The notes: generated from the letters alone by a model not told the origin. 64,000 nt of DNA from Odontesthes bonariensis (GCF_027942865.1 NC_134510.1:11746743-11810742), one strand, 5' to 3'; shown: positions 10,329 through 20,871, counted from the stretch's first letter. Program-made: numbers and translations.

Positions 10329-11385
10329 CCCTAATCCCTGATAGGGGACATTTTTGTCCACTTGGGGTGAACTTTCTCCTCTAATTTCACACTGTAGATA
10401 GTGATACTCATCATATTTGGTCCAGTTGTGTATTTTTGACTATTTTTTTCGAATTTCAAACACACATCATATACAATGCAATTTTTCATTGTGTAAAAAA
10501 AAAACTCCTTAATTTCTGAAAAGGGACATTTTTTTCCCCTTTTAAAATGACCTAAAAACATCATATATTAATATTTTTTTCCACTTTTTTTTCATAAATC
10601 TTTTATTCCACTTCAGTTCTGATCATAACTACCAAGTTTTCAATTATTTTCAAAAAAATTAACCCTTTAAATGCCAATTTGAACTTTTTAGCCCAATTTT
10701 GAAGCCTTTTGGTGCCAGTATTTTCAAAATATGCAATGCAGAGTGGAATTATTGAGTAGGGATAATTAGGGTCTGGGATATGTCAATGATTAGCAACAAC
10801 ATTGATTTTTAGGGATTTTTAATTTTTTTGTTATGCCTGATTTTAAAAAAAACTCCTTAATTTCTGAAAAGGGCCATTTTTGTCCCCTTCTAAAATGATC
10901 CCCAAAATACCATATGTTAATATTTTTTTCCACTTTTTTTTTCAGAAATCTTTTCTTCCACTTCAGTTCTGATCATAACCATCAAGTTTTCAATCATTTT
11001 CAAAAATTTTTTTTAAATCAGGCATAACAAAAAAATTAAAAATCCCTAAAAATCAATGTTGTTGCTGATCATTGACTTATCCCAGACCATAATTATCCCC
11101 CCTCAACAATTCCACTTTGCATTCTATATATTGAAAATATAGCAGTTTTTGTGAGTTTTTTTCACACAAATTGGCGTTTACGTCATATAAACCAGTATTT
11201 AAAGGGTTAAATTTTTGAAAATAATTGAAAACTTGGTAGTTATGATCAGAACTGAAGTGGAATAAAAGATTTATGAAAAAAAAGCGGAAAAAAATATTAA
11301 CATATGATGTTTTTAGGTCGTTTTAAAAGGGGACAAAAATGTCCCTTTTCAGAAATTAAGTTGTGTTTTAAATCAGGTATGAGGG
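10329..11385. mobile_element. Outer piggyBac-like foldback element
   Basis: TTAA stands at both edges (10325-10328 and 11386-11389). The element starts CCCTAATCCC and ends AGGG, the CCCT...AGGG ends expected of piggyBac-type elements. The left module (about 10500-10658, containing TCAGTTCTGATCATAACTACC) is repeated in reverse complement at about 11211-11365, making a large hairpin. No transposase frame exists. Confidence 0.65.
10663..11206. mobile_element. Inner piggyBac-like element nested in the outer one
   Basis: It is bounded by TTAA (10659-10662 and 11207-11210), begins CCCTTTAAATGCCAATTTG and ends ATTTAAAGGG, whose complement starts CCCTTTAAAT. It has its own inverted arms (about 10745-10850 against 11010-11115). 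The middle (about 10850-11010) is a further direct copy of the outer element's left module, so one module occurs three times, twice forward and once reversed. Confidence 0.65.
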
Positions 11386-11389
11386 TTAA

Positions 11390-12517
11390 ACATTTTACAT
11401 GCTGCTTTGGAGCTGGAATCAATAAAAATGAACAGTTTTTACACTTACCCTCTCTTCTCTTAAATGAAACACCAAACAATAACTTTGCCTCAGAGAACGA
11501 GCATCTTCTGATGCAACACTCTTAAAAGCAGACCCTACAAAGCTTTCTGCAGTCTGTCAGACACAAAAGGAATATTTTACTAATCTGAATTCTAAATGAT
11601 CAGCTATAACATTTGATTTAGTCTTTCTTCTTTGACTAATAGCCTCATTCCACAGATATGACAGAACAAACATGGCAGGCAGTTTACAGTAGATATCATC
11701 CTGTTGGTAGAATGCCTTTAAAACTCAGAAGAAGCTTTTTTTCTACTCATTTCTACTAAAGTGCATCAAATTAAATTGTATTATCCAAGAGTCTGTAATT
11801 TAACATGTTTTTCTTCAGGTTTCCTTAACAATGACATGACATCACAGCTCTTTCAGCTGCATCATGTGGAAATATTTCAGGTTTTTTTGCCAGAGGGCCG
11901 GCTCAGTCTAATGAATTTATCTGGAAACATGCATAGTACTGAGGAGGATGTTGTTTAAACTCCTTAAACCAGCCATATTCATTTCTGGATATTTGTTATA
12001 AAAATAATAATAATAAAGAAACATTTAAAAAAGAAAGTAAATAAATGTAAAAGTTCTATTATAAAATGATGAAGCTGAAAGGGAAACATGAAACTGTACA
12101 AATGGAACACAGAGATTCTCCTGTATGGATGCTGCTCCATTCATCAAGTTTCCAAAAACTGAGCTGGGATTTTCTGCAGGAATGAAAACGATCCAAACAC
12201 TTGTCAGTCTTTGCAGGTCGGAAACGGAGCAGGTCAAAGCCCCCGTGCCGCTCAGTAGTGGGATCGCACCTGTGATTAGACGCTGCAGTGCAGCCTGAGT
12301 CATACAGCGGGACCCAGTCTTTTTACACTCTTTGTTCTCTCCAACAAAATACTAGGACAACACACACGCTCCAACATCACCTCTTTACACGTTACAGCAG
12401 TTTCTCTATCTTCTCTTTTCCATTGAAAAGCACAGCTGTTTCTTGGACCTGCAGCGCCCCCACCTGGAGAAGACGAGCAACGACCATCAGCCACATCACT
12501 CACCTCTGCTTCACAGA
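11390..12517. other. No recognised gene
   Basis: Moderately AT-rich sequence with several short ORFs but no domain, splice pattern or repeat family that I can name. Confidence 0.5.
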
Positions 12518-13182
12518 TACAATGGGTATCCTAAACAACTTAATCAGTTCGTCATTGGAAAAATGTCTGCTTTCTTGATGCTGTGCTGATACCAAGATGA
12601 GATCTAACTACAAATATTTTTCTGTCCAGCAGCAAACAACAACATAGGAGGAGAAGCTGCAGTGGAGCATTTCGGCAATTAATTAACAATTAATCATGGT
12701 TTACTAAAACTTCTCAAGTTTTCCCAAAAATTCTGTGTGTGTTTGTGTCTTCTTTTGCATTAAGACTTCCCGGACCTGGAAGAGGAAGACATGGATCAAA
12801 CTCATAATATGAAAACCACTGTTTGTTTACTTAGGCCTAAATGAAGACATGAGGGTTGCTTGGGCAAACCCAGAAATGCGATATATGTTTGTCATCTGTT
12901 GTCATCTGTTGTCCTAACCTGTGGTGTCTGGTGTTGAGTGTTGTTTGTTTGTTGTTTGTGTGTTGTTATGATCCCAAAACTGAATGATGATTTTTCCACA
13001 GCAGAAATATCCTAAAAACAAGGATTATACCAACTGTGCTGATGTTGATGTTGATTGTGATGATGTGTTCCCTAAATAATTTGAATTTTTCACAGCAAAA
13101 TAAGGAGATGGTACTGGATTTCTCATTAAGGCTGCACAGCAGTTTGATGACTATTCTGGTTCCTTAAAGCAAGGGTTATACC
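12518..13182 (+). repeat. Left arm of a long inverted repeat
   Basis: This segment matches the reverse complement of 15236-15672 with many substitutions and a roughly 220-bp extra stretch. Shared landmarks in order are ATCCTAAACA, CTTTCTTGATGCTGTGCTG, GAGATCTAAC, GGTTTACTAAAACTTCT, CCCAAAAATTCTGTGTGTG, TTTGAATTTTT and CAAGGGTTAT. Two inverted copies of one dispersed repeat, or a foldback element, would explain it. Confidence 0.7.
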
Positions 13183-14104
13183 AACTGGCCAGTTGTTTTG
13201 TTTTGGGTTCTGTTTATTTTGTTATTTCTTTGATTTTCTTTTGTTTTGTTTATTTTGACTTTGGTTTTGTTTGGGGTCCATATGAAAAATAAATAAATAA
13301 AGAATGAATTGGGCATTGAAATTGAACATATCAAAGAGAGATACCCTAGTATAGAAATACAGTGCAAATGACATTTTGCACTACTGCGCTGCGAGATTTG
13401 CTAATATTATTCCACAGATTCAGAACCACTACAGGACGTACAGCCGGAGGACTCATAAGCTTGAGTTCTGGGAGGCCTTGCCCATCATGCCAAGATGATG
13501 GTGGAGAACTACACAACGAAATTGTCACAAAAGAAAATTAGTTAGCGAGGGGATGCTGAATATCCCTCAAGGAAGCGATGTACTGGTGACCTCTCCTTCC
13601 AAGATTAGTTCCGGATCAGAATGCTGAACAGACGTTCAGCCAAGAGGAGAACCGAGCACCGACAGGATTGGACCACAAGAGACCACACGACTCGTCATGT
13701 GGTCATCTAAGAAAGATATATCATTTAAAAGAAAAGTTAATCATAATTGTTCAAGAGGCTAATATACTCATATAGTCGAGCCTTGGTTAAATTTATATTT
13801 GTTGTGTTTCACTTTTTAAAGTGTTTAACTAATTCCTCTTAAAGGCTGATAATGAATCATTTTTAGAATGTCCATTGCCAGTGGGGTGACTCGGGTGTTT
13901 GGAGCGGGACCTTAGACTTTGAACGGTAATGGTCGGTCGCCAAGTGCAACTAGGGTCCATAGGTGAATTTTTCCCGGTTAAGCCATCGGGTTTTCGCTCC
14001 TATTCGCTGCAAACGGTGGACGAACCTGCTGGTAATGTTAATTGCCTTATGCAATGTTTGAGTGTCAGTAGAATAGAAATGATGTGAAATTTTTTGATTA
14101 ATCA

Positions 14105-15236
14105 GTGTTGTGTTGTTATGGTACTAATGAGGGAGCAAGGCCTTGCTAGCCACATAAGGTTTTAGACCATAATGAACAAAGAGTCCACACAGACGATGGG
14201 TTCGAGGCCACATACACACAATACATATAGCAAATTATCATTTTCTACATATAATCTATTAAGAAATGTGCTCATTTGCGGAGTTATTATCAGTTGAGTG
14301 GGGAAGGTTTTAAACTTACTAGAAAAGAGTCTCTGTTTCTAGAATCTTGATTAATACTCCTGATATAGAAGGTTTTGCTAAAGCATCAGAATTATTTTCT
14401 AAATGTGCTCATTTGCAAAGTTATAATCAGTGACTTATGAAGGTCTTAACCCTCTCGGAAAGAGGTTCTGTTCCGAGTAAAATGATGGAATAGTCTGGAT
14501 TTGAAGGTGTAGCTTAAGCATTAGAATTATGTTTACTATTTCCATGCCTGTGCAACGAAGACTTGCTTGCTGCTTTAATTGCAATGATGAACAGCTTTCA
14601 CATAAGCTTACATAATAACACATGAAGTCACATCAAAAGGGGGATGACAGACGTCTCCTTACTGGTTGTGCTACATCTCAAAAGGTAAGTGGCTCTTGCA
14701 GTTTGGGGGGTGGCTGCTAAAGTCTTGCTACTGCTAATACAGATGTGACACAATACAGAAAATGACAGTCCTACCGCAGTTATTTGACTGAATTAGTTGA
14801 AATGATAAAATCACTTCAAAAGAGGGATTGTTAAAATTGGCTTTGTTCTTAGACATTATGAATGAAATAGGGCTCAGTACTTTTCCATATGACCTAAAGT
14901 GATCCAGGAGTAGAAAGACAAAACAATTAGGAAAGCCTGGGAAAGCAAGGGCAGATTCACACACACACACATTGTTTTGGGCTGGTCCAGAGAATATGAC
15001 AAAGCATGTTGAACCTACTCATGTCCAATCATACTCGGTCGAATGTGAGTCCAACCTATAACACTATAAATTAACATGATAACCGGAAATCAGGGCCAGT
15101 CTGACAGACTTCCTGCGGGAGCTCTGTTCCACTGAGCCCAGCGCTGATATGCTTTGATGTGTGACTACCAATAAACACTTCATTTTCACTTGAATTACTT
15201 CGGTCCGTTCTTGAGCCTCCTACTAAAAGAACCGAA
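14105..15236 (+). mobile_element. Possible fossil solo LTR (retrovirus-like or Gypsy-like)
   Basis: The segment has an LTR-like layout: a TGT-type start, an imperfect direct duplication of about 137 bp upstream (ATGTGCTCATTTGC at about 14266 and 14403), a TATA-like box near 15063 and an AATAAA signal near 15170 followed by a short U5-like stretch. It lies between the arms of the inverted repeat. No internal genes, primer-binding site or second LTR are evident. It is an old, broken fossil if real; the family and limits are uncertain. Confidence 0.35.
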
Positions 15237-15672
15237 TCTAATAATAACCCTTGTTTTTAGGACAATACGAGAATTCTCACCAAGTTGCTGTCCAGCATTC
15301 GTGAGAAGTTCTGTATTATCAGCATATTCTGTTGTGGAAAAAATTCAAATCATTTAGAGAACACATCAACACAGAGACACAAGACAACACAACACAACAC
15401 AGAACAAAAGAAAGAAGAAAACAAAAGAAGACAAAAGCACACACAGAATTTTTGGGAAAATTTTAGAAGTTTTAGTAAACCATGATTAATTGTTAATTAA
15501 TTGTTCATTAATTGCCGAACTGCTCCACTGCAGTTTCTCCTCCTGTGTTGTTCTTTGCTGCAGGACAGAAATGTTTGTGGTTAGATCTCATTTTGGGAGC
15601 AGCACAGCATCAAGAAAGCAGCCATTTCTTCCCAATGACTAACTGATTAACCTGTTTAGGATAAATATTGTC
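15236..15672 (-). repeat. Right arm of the long inverted repeat
   Basis: Reverse-complement partner of 12518-13182. It carries the same landmarks in opposite order and orientation and is more compact than the left arm. A simple ACAACACA-rich stretch lies near 15380-15400. Confidence 0.7.
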
Positions 15673-15842
15673 CGTCCTCTCTTAATTCAGGTCAGAGCGT
15701 TAAAAATAAAATTTCAGCATAATCTGCTTAATTCTCACTTGTTAGTTAGTAATAATGTTGTTTAATTCTTACCAGTGGCTGTGTTTCGTGATGCTGAGCC
15801 GTCCACAGACAGTTCAGGATCAGCATTAAGCATTTTTTTTTT

Positions 15843-15972
15843 CCATCCATCCATCCATTATCTATACCGCTGAATCCGTCGATCGGGTCGCGGGCGGGCT
15901 GGAGCCTATCCCAGCGGTCAATGGGCGAGAGGCGGGGTACACCCTGGACAGGCCGCCAGTCCATCGCAGGGC
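15843..15972 (-). mobile_element. Rex3-like LINE 3' end with GATG tail and TSD
   Basis: Read on the - strand, the fragment runs through GCGATGGACTGGCGGCC, GGGTACACCCCGCCTC and GGGATAGGCTCC, and ends in GGATGGATGGATGG. This is the 3' end of the RTE-clade fish element Rex3, known for its GATG tail. GCAT plus 10-11 T plus CC flanks both sides (15830-15844 and 15973-15987), a target duplication made during insertion. The copy is strongly 5' truncated, about 130 bp. Confidence 0.75.
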
Positions 15973-16744
15973 GCATTTTTTTTTTTCCGGTTCAAATTGA
16001 ATTAGAAACCCCTCATGTGGTACCAACAGTATGACATCAGTGCTGTTTCTAACATCACATGATACCATAACATGTTTCCATACAGATATTAAAAACATAG
16101 GTTCATTTTATTTCTTTATTCATCCTAATTCATATCCTTTTTCTTTCAACCACATGTTATGACTGAGCACAGTTTGAATTGAACCATACCATCTTGTTTC
16201 TCATTAAATTGCAATTGAAGTGGGTTGTTGCCATTTTCCAGAGATCCTTTAGCCACCTGGGGGGTATTCCTAGAAGCTGGCTTAGCGGAAAGCCTGGCTT
16301 ATTTCGCTACTTCTGGCTAAATTTAGCGAGAGTTCCGTTCCATAAAGGTGGCTTATTTGAACGCCCGCTGAGTAACCATGGTAATTTATGCTGCTGAACT
16401 AGCCTGGTACCGGGCAGGCTAAAGTTGAAGCTTAGCTTAGCTGCAACTCAAAAAATGTCCGACCGGCTGGAACAGACTCCCGAAAAAAATGTTCACCTAG
16501 AATTCTGCGCTCCCGCAACTCATGTCTTGTCTAAAAAACGAAACAAAAACTGTGGTTATCATATCACCACTTTCACTGTCTCGAAAAATCAATCAGTCAG
16601 TGCCAGTGCAACTAAAGAAACGCAACTATACACACGTATTGAACATGAAATTAAATGAGAGAGAACATGGTATTCATTAAAACTAATCAATACCTAACAA
16701 ACATCCGATCTACACCCACGTAGGACCAGACTCAGAAAAATGGG

Positions 16745-16990
16745 GGACAGGTAATAATGTTAATGATACAAATTATTGAAAGCTCCTTTCAAAACAGTCA
16801 AGGACTGTACAAACAAGATATTAGATAAAACGCAGGAATTAAAAAATCTTACCATATTAAAAATACACAGAACGGAGCAATAAATGGAGGTAAGCAAAGT
16901 TAAACGGATGGGTTTTGAGTTAAGACTTGAACAGAGGGAGAGTGTCAGTATTGCGAATGTCGGGGGGCGAGACCTCTGTCCTTTCAGGCT
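16745..16990 (+). repeat. Dispersed repeat fragment
   Basis: The block GGATGGGTTTTGAGTTAAG and the nearby GAGTGTCAGTATTGCGAATGT are parts of a common teleost dispersed sequence, probably the 3' region of a LINE. It interrupts the 5' half of the Harbinger element. Edges are approximate. Confidence 0.4.
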
Positions 16991-17069
16991 GCTGCTCCAC
17001 ATTTACAGTAGACGATAATGTAAAACAACCTACTGAATTAAGTATTTGCATTAAGTTCATCATCTCCCT

Positions 17070-18045
17070 CAGGCATCCCCAATGTTATCGGTGCACTACA
17101 CTGTACCCATGTACGCATCCAAGGCAAGGCAATTTGTAGAGCATAATTCATACACAAGGCAATTCAAAGTGCTTTACAGCTACATAAAATCACAAGGCGG
17201 CAATTAAATCATTCCAAAAAACAAAAATATCATTAATTAATTAATTTAAAAGTGAAGAGTGCAGATGAAATACTTTCAGGTGTCATATGCACATCTAAAT
17301 AGAACTTTCAGTCTGGATTTAAACATTGTCACATTGTCCAGGCCCCTGCTGGACCCGTGGAGGCTGACTATGTACACCGAACATTTTTCCATATGCTAAA
17401 TGTACAGGTACACTTGGGGATAATTGTCCATAGACTCTGAACTGGATTTCTCATTTTGAAAAACACCACATCAACCCCTTTGAGTAATGCTGAGCAATGT
17501 TACATTTATGCCCTGTGAAACCTCATCATTGAGTCCTATCCTCCGAGCATACAGATGATCTGTGATGGAGGTCATTTCATTTCCAACATTGAGGCTAAAT
17601 GGCCGGGATCAGTTCATGATTCTAGGATCTTCCGAGCATCCTGGCACAGAGGTTTGCACAAGGTGCAAGAATTTTACTTACCTGAAGGAGTGTACTTTTG
17701 AAGTAAGGTGTAGCATAGGCAGAATTTTGGTAATGTAATGAGAGGTCAGGTGTAGAGGTCATCTTAAGGAATTTAAAGTGCTCGTCATACTTTAGTATAG
17801 ATAGCCATATAAGGCACATATTGCATTAAATTGCCAAGTCTTAACACATGTATATCCATCCAACATTTCTCCTATTCTGCAGGAGAGTTCAATGGTGTCC
17901 TGCTTGGGGACAGAGGCTATGCATGCTGGCCGTACGTCCTCACACCATAACCTGATCCAGGAACAAGGGCATGCACATGCACATGCTAAAACAAGGGCAC
18001 GGATAGAAATGACCTTTGGCCAAATTAAATACAGGTCCATTGCTT
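17070..18045 (+). pseudogene. HARBI1-like Harbinger transposase, fragmented
   Basis: Ordered pieces match the Harbinger DDE nuclease. About 17080-17120 encodes PNVIGALHCTHVRI (family form VIG.IDGTH). After an inserted repeat, about 17339-17407 encodes QAPAGPVEADYVHRTFFHMLNVQ. About 17553-17650 encodes ICDGGHFISNIEAKWPGSVHDSRIF. About 17882-17945 encodes GEFNGVLLGDRGYACWPYVLTP. Intron-like borders (CTCAG, CATACAG, TTCTGCAG before the pieces) fit the spliced genes of fish Harbingers. The usual first catalytic Asp in IDGTH reads LHCTH here, and a stop follows VLTP, so it is inactive. Confidence 0.75.
17121..17338 (+). repeat. Dispersed teleost repeat, copy B
   Basis: Shares AAGGCAATT, CACAAGGCAATTCAAAGTGC, the ATTAATTAATTAATTTAAAAG motif and ATACTTTCAGGTGTCAT with copy A, then adds GAACTTTCAGTCTGGATTTA. 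It interrupts the Harbinger transposase between the VRI and APAGPVEAD codons. TCCA at both junctions may be a short target duplication. Confidence 0.7.
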
Positions 18046-18376
18046 AAAGTTCTCAGGCACCATGGCTGACTTCTGACAGAGCCATCTTAAATTAATAGTG
18101 TACTTCATATTTTATACATTTTGTCTTGTGGACAACGTTTCAGGCTAAAGTCTTTTCTTCGTTGAGATCTAGTGCCTGAAAGGACTCGGTTTCTCCTGAC
18201 ACAGTGAGCGACCTATACAGGGACACACATTTCTTTTTGTTGTGACCTTTGAGTTAGAACTTCTTTTCATCATTTAGCATTGACACAGTAGCAGTTTAAG
18301 TCAGAGCAAGTGTAAGAAGGCTAAATGGACAGATATGATTTATAACTTTCCACACGTTTAGGTCATGGCACCCCAC
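18046..18376. other. Unassigned sequence before the tRNA array
   Basis: No gene recognised. Homology to the array unit begins only at about 18377 (CTGGAATGATTTCTGGGCCC), about 50 bp before the first tRNA-Leu. Confidence 0.5.
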
Positions 18377-18427
18377 TGGAATGATTTCTGGGCCCGCCGA
18401 CAGTATCGTCAAATATTCCTTTAAGTA

Positions 18428-18510
18428 GTCAGGATGGCCGAGTCGTCTAAGGGGCTGCGTTAAGGTCGCAGTCTCCCCTGGAGGTGTGGGTTCAAATCCC
18501 ACTTCTGACA
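18428..18510 (+). tRNA. tRNA-Leu(AAG), unit 1, divergent
   Basis: The anticodon loop TTAAGGT is intact. The D-loop has lost the GG pair (GAGTCGTC), the outer D-stem pair is broken (GCC with GGG), and the variable arm differs. As the edge copy it has escaped homogenisation and is probably inactive. Confidence 0.7.
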
Positions 18511-19003
18511 TTGCAGACTTCTCCTAGAGAACTGTTTTCACTGGCAAGGCAACCCAAGTTTACTCCTTGCTTAGCAATACCATGTCGTTTTGCTATTCTG
18601 CCACTGCATCATCTAGTTTAAAGATTATTGTGAACGCTTTACCTCCGAAGAGTTCTTGCTTCCAAATGCTATGCCTACTATTTGTTTGCTTCAGGAGACC
18701 TGTTAAACAACAGCCAAGAGACTTGTTGCATGAGAATCTTCTGACCATAACTCAACAAGCTGTGTTGTCACAACCTTCTACAGTGCTTTGGGCAGGACAG
18801 AATCATTAGAAAAAGGAACATTGTTGATTATAAGGTCTTGGTTTGCACTTAACACCATAGTAAACGGGAAAGGGCTTTTGACCGAAGCAACCTGGCCTCA
18901 TGTTAGGCTATTTTAAGGGGGCTATTGACATTTAGGCCGAAGATGGGTGAGAGTATCAAAACAATCATCACTTGGTGGCAGGCAGCTGATAAAAGAGCGA
19001 GCT

Positions 19004-19075
19004 CTCCCCGTCGGGGAATCGAACCCTGATCTTCCGCGTGACAGGCGGAGATACTGTCCATTATACTAATGAGGA
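19004..19075 (-). tRNA. tRNA-Asp(GTC), unit 1, divergent
   Basis: Anticodon GTC in loop CTGTCAC with a good stem. The acceptor has an A6-C67 mismatch and the T-stem one mismatch. Confidence 0.75.
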
Positions 19076-19325
19076 ATTTCTGTGTGACTGACACAGTCGT
19101 CAGATGAAAAGACAACTATCGGCAAGGAGTGAAATAAGATTTTGGTGTCCCGTTTCAAGGTGCAGGAAAATTGCTATCACAGTCCCATCACTCAGAAGGA
19201 GAGTCTTCCATGAAGCTGCATGCCTCGTCAATATTCCCCTTCAACACGAACACAACGTAGACCCACATATTCGCTGGAATGATGCCTGGGCCCGCCCACA
19301 GTGTCGTCAAATATTCCTTTTAGTA

Positions 19326-19408
19326 GTCAGGATGGCCGAGCGGTCTAAGGCGCTGCGTTAAGGTCGCAGTCTCCCCTGGAGGCGTGGGTTCAAATCCCAC
19401 TTCTGACA
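19326..19408 (+). tRNA. tRNA-Leu(AAG), unit 2, consensus L1
   Basis: Full cloverleaf: acceptor GTCAGGA with TTCTGAC, D-stem GCC/GGC, anticodon arm CTGCG TTAAGGT CGCAG, variable arm CTCC/GGAG, T-stem GTGGG/CCCAC, discriminator A. A box TGGCCGAGCGG and B box GGTTCAAATCC fit RNA polymerase III consensus. A34 should be edited to inosine, as in other eukaryotic Leu-AAG tRNAs, so it would read CUU and CUC and possibly CUA. It differs from the usual vertebrate Leu-CAG gene mainly at the anticodon. Confidence 0.96.
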
Positions 19409-19432
19409 TTGCAGATTTCTCCTAGAGAAAAC

Positions 19433-19436
19433 TTTT
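19433..19436 (+). terminator. RNA polymerase III T4 terminator of tRNA-Leu (representative)
   Basis: The first run of four T lies about 25 nt after the tRNA-Leu 3' end. Most units keep it as AAAATTTTC or AAACTTTTC. Confidence 0.6.
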
Positions 19437-19643
19437 CACTGGTAAGGCAACCCAAGTTTACTCCTTGCTTAGCAATACCATGTCGTATTGCTATTCTGCC
19501 ACTGCATCATCTAGTTTAAAGATTATTGTGGCCGCTTTACCTCCGAAGAGTTCTTGCTTCCAAATGCTATGCCTACTATTTGTTTGCTTCAGGAGACCTG
19601 TTAAACAACAGCCAAGACACTTGTTGCATGAGAATCTTCTGAC

Positions 19644-19662
19644 CACAGCTCAACAAGCTGTG
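19644..19662. other. Conserved spacer hairpin (representative)
   Basis: CACAGCT, CAACA, AGCTGTG forms a perfect 7-bp stem with a 5-nt loop. It is conserved in most units; unit 1 has lost it (CATAACT). Confidence 0.4.
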
Positions 19663-19888
19663 TTGTCACAACCTTCTACAGTGCTTTGGGCAGGACAGAA
19701 TCATAAGCAAAAGGGACATTGTTGATTATAAGGTCTTGGTTTGCACTTAACACCATAGTAAACGGGAAAGGGCTTTTGACCGAAGCAACCTGGCCTCATG
19801 TTAGGCTATTTGAAGGGGGCTATTGACATTTAGGCCGAAGATGGGTGAGAGTATCAAAACAATCATCACTTGGTGGCAGGCAGCTGAT

Positions 19889-19892
19889 AAAA
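19889..19892 (-). terminator. RNA polymerase III T4 terminator of tRNA-Asp (representative)
   Basis: AAAA on the + strand reads TTTT on the - strand about 10 nt after the tRNA-Asp 3' end. It is present in every unit as GATAAAAGA. Confidence 0.7.
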
Positions 19893-19901
19893 GACCTAGC
19901 T

Positions 19902-19973
19902 CTCCCCATCGGGGAATCGAACCCCAATCTTCCGCGTGATAGGCTGAGATACTATCCATTATACTAACAAGGA
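19902..19973 (-). tRNA. tRNA-Asp with ATC anticodon, unit 2 (D2)
   Basis: The loop reads CTATCAC, giving A34 instead of G34. The anticodon stem TCAGC/GCGGA has one A-G mismatch. Acceptor and T-stem changes are all wobble-compatible (TCCTTGT with ATGGGGA). G34 is an aspartyl identity base and the site of queuosine, so charging is likely poor; it may be a decaying copy. Confidence 0.75.
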
Positions 19974-20223
19974 ATTTCTGTGCGATTGACACAGTCGTCA
20001 GATGAAAAGACAACTATCGCCAAGGAGTGAAATAAGATTTTGGTGTTCCGTTTCAAGGTGCATTAAAATTGCTATCACAGTCCCATCACTCAGAAGGAGA
20101 GTCTTCCATGAAGCTGCATGCCTCGTCAATATTCCCCTTCAACACGAAGACAACGCAGACCCACATATTCGCTGGAATGATGCCTGGGCCCGCCGACAGT
20201 GTCGTCAAATATTCCTTTTAGTA
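19974..20223. promoter_or_regulatory. Head-to-head intergenic region between Asp and the next Leu (representative)
   Basis: About 250 bp lie between the 5' ends of tRNA-Asp (unit 2) and tRNA-Leu (unit 3). CAAATATTCCTTTTA sits 5-20 bp before Leu and could act as a TATA-like element. A near-palindrome around TGACACAGTCGTCA lies close to the Asp 5' end. Both are kept in almost all units; function is inferred. Confidence 0.4.
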
Positions 20224-20306
20224 GTCAGGATGGGTGAGCAGTCTAAGGCGCTGCGTTAAGGTCGCAGTCTCCCCTGGAGGCGTCAGTTCAAATCCCACTT
20301 CTGACA
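20224..20306 (+). tRNA. tRNA-Leu(AAG), unit 3, decayed
   Basis: D-stem GCC has become GGT, one G of the D-loop GG is lost (AGCAG) and the T-stem reads GTCAG with two mismatches. Probably a pseudogene. Confidence 0.6.
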
Positions 20307-20799
20307 TTGCAGATTTCTCCTACAGAAAAATTTTCACTGGCAAGGCAACCCAAGTTTACTCCTTGCTTAGCAATAACATGTCGTATTGCTATTCTGCCAC
20401 TGCATCATCTAGTTTAAAGATTATTGTGGCCGCTTTACCTCCGAAGAGTTCTTGCTTCCAAATGCTATGCCTACTATTTGTTTGCCTCAGGAGCCCTGTT
20501 AAACAACAGCCAAGACACTTGTTGCATGAGAATCTTCTGACCACAGCTCAACAAGCTGTGTTGTCACAACCTTCTACAGTGCTTTGGGCAGGACAGAATC
20601 ATTAGCAAAAGGAACATTGTTGACTATAAGGTCTTGGTTTGCACTTAACACCATGGTAAACGGGAAAGGGCTTTTGACCGAAGCAACCTGGCCTCATGTT
20701 AGGCTATTTGAAGGGGGCTATTGACATTTAGGCCGAAGATGGGTGAGAGTATCAAAACAATCATCACTTGGTGGCAGGCAGCTGATAAAAGACCTAGCT

Positions 20800-20871
20800 C
20801 TCCCCGTCGGGAAATCGAACCCCGATCTTCCGCGTGACAGGCGGAGATACTGTCCATTATACTAACGAGGA
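20800..20871 (-). tRNA. tRNA-Asp(GTC), unit 3
   Basis: Consensus except the inner T-stem C61 to T, giving a G-T wobble pair. Likely functional. Confidence 0.85.

Larger units (their letters stand above)
16261..18045 (+). mobile_element. PIF/Harbinger DNA transposon, 3' end not found
   Basis: The left end GGGGTATTCCTAGAAGC resembles the terminal repeat of teleost Harbinger elements. Transposase exons lie downstream. The matching right end (GGAATACCCC) does not occur before the tRNA array, so the element is truncated or its end was lost where the array begins. Two other repeats sit inside it: an L2-like 3' fragment around 16750-16990 and dispersed-repeat copy B at 17121-17338. Confidence 0.6.

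Noticed and set aside
13866-14040. GC-rich stretch resembling a leader or structural RNA
   Set aside because: It stands out from its AT-rich surroundings but I cannot match it to any RNA family, and its link to the neighbouring LTR-like segment is unproven.
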